Source: JAWKIW01 sp041394145
Lineage (GTDB): Bacteria > Actinomycetota > Acidimicrobiia > Acidimicrobiales > Acidimicrobilacustridaceae
Reading direction: 5' to 3'
Length of the DNA: 64,000 bases
Assembly: GCA_041394145.1 (NCBI GenBank)
Contig: JAWKIW010000009.1
Span: 1 to 64,000, forward strand
Below, piece by piece: positions 62,608-64,000 of the stretch. The notes under the pieces are model-generated. The model was not told the origin of the DNA and did no database searches. It saw nothing but the letters and a program-made list of their open reading frames with translations. Position 1 is the first letter of the stretch. Each line of letters begins with the position of its first letter. The position numbers and the translations under genes are program-made.

Positions 62608-63320
62608 GTGTATACAGCACCGGATACGGGCGGGACCGCCGCCGGCTCCGCGGGGAGCAGGCCTACGCCGACCTGAAGACCCGGCTGCTGCGCGGGGAGT
62701 TCCCGCTCAACCGCCGCCTCGGCGAGGAGCGGCTCGCCTCGTTGCTCGGGGTGTCCCGCACCCCGGTGCGCGAGGCCCTCGCCCGCCTCCACGTGGAGGG
62801 CCTGGTCGAGCGGTGCCCCGACGGCGGGTTCCAGCCGACCATCCCCGACGTGGCCGAGATCCGCCACCTCTACGAGGTGCGCATCGGCCTGGAGCTCGCC
62901 GCGCTGCGCCGGCCGGGGGAGCAGGGCACCAGCCACGACCACCGGGCGCTCACCGACCTGCACCGGGACTGGGTCGCCCTGGCCGAGGACGCCCCCACCG
63001 ACGCCGGGCCGAGCTTCGTGCTGGTCGACGAGAGCTTCCACACCGGCCTCGCCGACGCCGCCGGCAACCCCGTGCTCACCGACCTGCTCGGCCAGGTGAA
63101 CGAGCGCATCCGGGTGGTGCGCATGCTCGACTTCACCCAGGACGGCCGCATCGACCGCACCGTGGTCGAGCACCTGGAGATCCTCGAGGCGGTGCTCGCC
63201 GGCGCCATCGTCGACGCCGAGCGCAGCTTCCTGGCCCACCTGGAGACGTCGCTCGCCGTCGTCGAGGAGCGCGTGGCGGCGGCCATCGCCCGGATGACGA
63301 CGCAGCGGGAGGCCCCGTGA
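62608..63320 (+). CDS. GntR-family (FadR-type) regulator, one frameshift at the start
   Basis: About 238 residues. Winged-helix part EQAYADLKTRLLRGEFPLN, LGEERLASLLGVSRTPVREA; C-terminal FCD-like helical domain (VDESFHTGLADAAGNPVLTD, VEHLEILEAVLAGAIVDAER). The GTG at 62608 sits 7 nt behind TAGGTT and opens VYTAPDTGGTAAGSAG; one missing G in the GGGG run near 62665 would join it to EQAYADL. Without this fix no usable start lies upstream. It ends in a GTGA overlap with the ABC ATPase gene, so it should regulate that transporter. Confidence 0.75.
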
Positions 63321-64000
63321 CGGCGCCCGACCCGCCGCCGCCGATGCCGGAGGACCCCCGCGGGTCCGACGCCGACCGAGCCGGACCACCGATGCTCGTG
63401 GCACGCGGGATCACCCGGCGGTTCGGCGACCTGGTGGCCAACGACGCCGTCGACCTCACCGTCGGCCACGGCGAGGTCCACGCCCTGCTCGGTGAGAACG
63501 GCGCCGGCAAGTCCACCCTGATGAAGGTCGTCTACGGCGTCCACCCCGCCGACGAGGGGACGATCTCGATGGACGGCGAGCCCGTCGTCATCGGGTCCCC
63601 GATCGACGCCCGCCGGCTCGGCATCGGGATGGTGTTCCAGGACATGCGCCTGATCCCGGCCCTGACCGTCGTCGAGAACATCTCCCTCGCCCTCCCCGAG
63701 CGCGGGCTGCGCCTCGACCGCACGGCGCTCGCCGCCCGGATCGCCGAGGCGTCCGAGCGGTTCGGTCTCGCCGTCGAACCGGGTGCCTTCGTCCGCGGGC
63801 TGTCGATCGGCGAGCGCCAGCGGGTCGAGATCCTCAAGGTCCTGCTCACCGGCGCCCGGCTGGTGATCCTCGACGAGCCGACCAGCGTGCTGGCGCCCCA
63901 GGAGGTCGACGCCCTGTTCGGCGGGCTGCGCCTGCTGCGCGACCAGGGGCTGTCGGTGGTGATCATCACCCACAAGCTCCACGAGACCCGCGCCATCGCC
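63317..64000 (+). CDS. Sugar/nucleoside-type ABC transporter ATP-binding protein (3' end outside window)
   Basis: ABC ATPase of the twin-domain RbsA/BmpA-partner type. Present here is the first nucleotide-binding domain: Walker A ALLGENGAGKSTLMKVVYG, Q loop MVFQDMRLIPALTVVENI, signature LSIGERQRVEI, Walker B RLVILDEPTSVLAPQEVDAL and the switch His in IITHKLHE. The Thr-Pro/Ala-Pro-Gln-Glu ending after Walker B favours the nucleoside (BMP-family) group. The N-terminal 25 residues are Pro/Asp-rich. GTG 63317 overlaps the regulator stop. The gene continues past 64000. Confidence 0.88.
   Translation, partial: MTAPDPPPPMPEDPRGSDADRAGPPMLVARGITRRFGDLVANDAVDLTVGHGEVHALLGENGAGKSTLMKVVYGVHPADEGTISMDGEPVVIGSPIDARRLGIGMVFQDMRLIPALTVVENISLALPERGLRLDRTALAARIAEASERFGLAVEPGAFVRGLSIGERQRVEILKVLLTGARLVILDEPTSVLAPQEVDALFGGLRLLRDQGLSVVIITHKLHETRAIA

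Overview
The window is very GC-rich, gene-dense DNA from an actinobacterium. Three things support this. It encodes a MshC-type mycothiol ligase, an NDMA/mycofactocin-type alcohol dehydrogenase and a DUF222 HNH protein. Many genes lack a ribosome-binding site and instead have a TANNNT -10 box 6-9 nt before the start codon, the actinobacterial leaderless pattern. GTG starts and ATGA/GTGA overlaps are common. The repertoire would fit Acidimicrobiia, but I cannot prove the class from sequence alone. I saw no rRNA, tRNA, CRISPR array, insertion sequence or prophage.

Layout. 1-5.6 kb: a serine-hydrolase lipoprotein (cut by the window start), a haloalkane dehalogenase, a membrane protein, and a FadR-type regulator coupled to a fatty-acid-hydroxylase-like membrane enzyme. 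5.7-16 kb: a sugar kinase with an acetyltransferase, a PQ-loop protein, and an incomplete-looking gamma-glutamylation pathway (glutamine-synthetase-like ligase, iron alcohol dehydrogenase, class-I-amidotransferase hydrolase, aldehyde dehydrogenase) with a fluoride-channel pair and a flavodoxin between its parts. 16-22 kb: a solitary GHKL ATPase, a zinc-ribbon membrane protein, a DUF222 HNH protein and guaB. 22-25.8 kb: two tandem Tat-secreted paralogues and the NDMA-type alcohol dehydrogenase. 25.8-28.9 kb: a copper module (copZ, copA and divergent csoR) with two CsoR-like boxes. 28.9-32 kb: a probable magnesium operon, with a 21-residue acidic/proline leader peptide, a soluble MgtE-like sensor protein and an NRAMP-like transporter lacking the usual metal motifs. 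32.2-41.2 kb: one giant secreted multidomain protein of about 3,000 residues. 41-50 kb: AIM24, a flavin-binding protein, an SGNH hydrolase, PrmA, a second serine-hydrolase homologue that has lost its catalytic residues, mshC, a DNA-binding protein, and a stalked Flp-type pilin beside a large secreted protein. 50-64 kb: a kinase / small membrane protein / UbiA triplet, a PlsY-like plus DegV pair, LPG-flippase-like, acyltransferase and PlsC membrane-lipid genes, a Vgb-like propeller protein, and finally a GntR regulator coupled to a sugar/nucleoside ABC ATPase cut by the window end.

Sequence quality. About 14 genes carry one or more apparent single-base frameshifts (roughly 30 in total, clustered at 7-13 kb and 33-44 kb). 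Many are repaired by restoring one C or G. I treat them as probable sequencing errors, give whole-gene coordinates, and do not call these genes pseudogenes. Only two entries look like true gene remnants: an alpha/beta-hydrolase 3' end near 53 kb and a CPBP-protease 3' end near 59.8 kb.

The most interesting unit is the magnesium operon. The leader peptide starts with an Asp-Asp-Pro-Pro run and is followed by a GC hairpin, so translation of the leader could itself sense magnesium. Next in interest are the giant cell-surface protein, the inactivated beta-lactamase-fold lipoprotein, the stalked pilin, and the PlsY-like/DegV pair.
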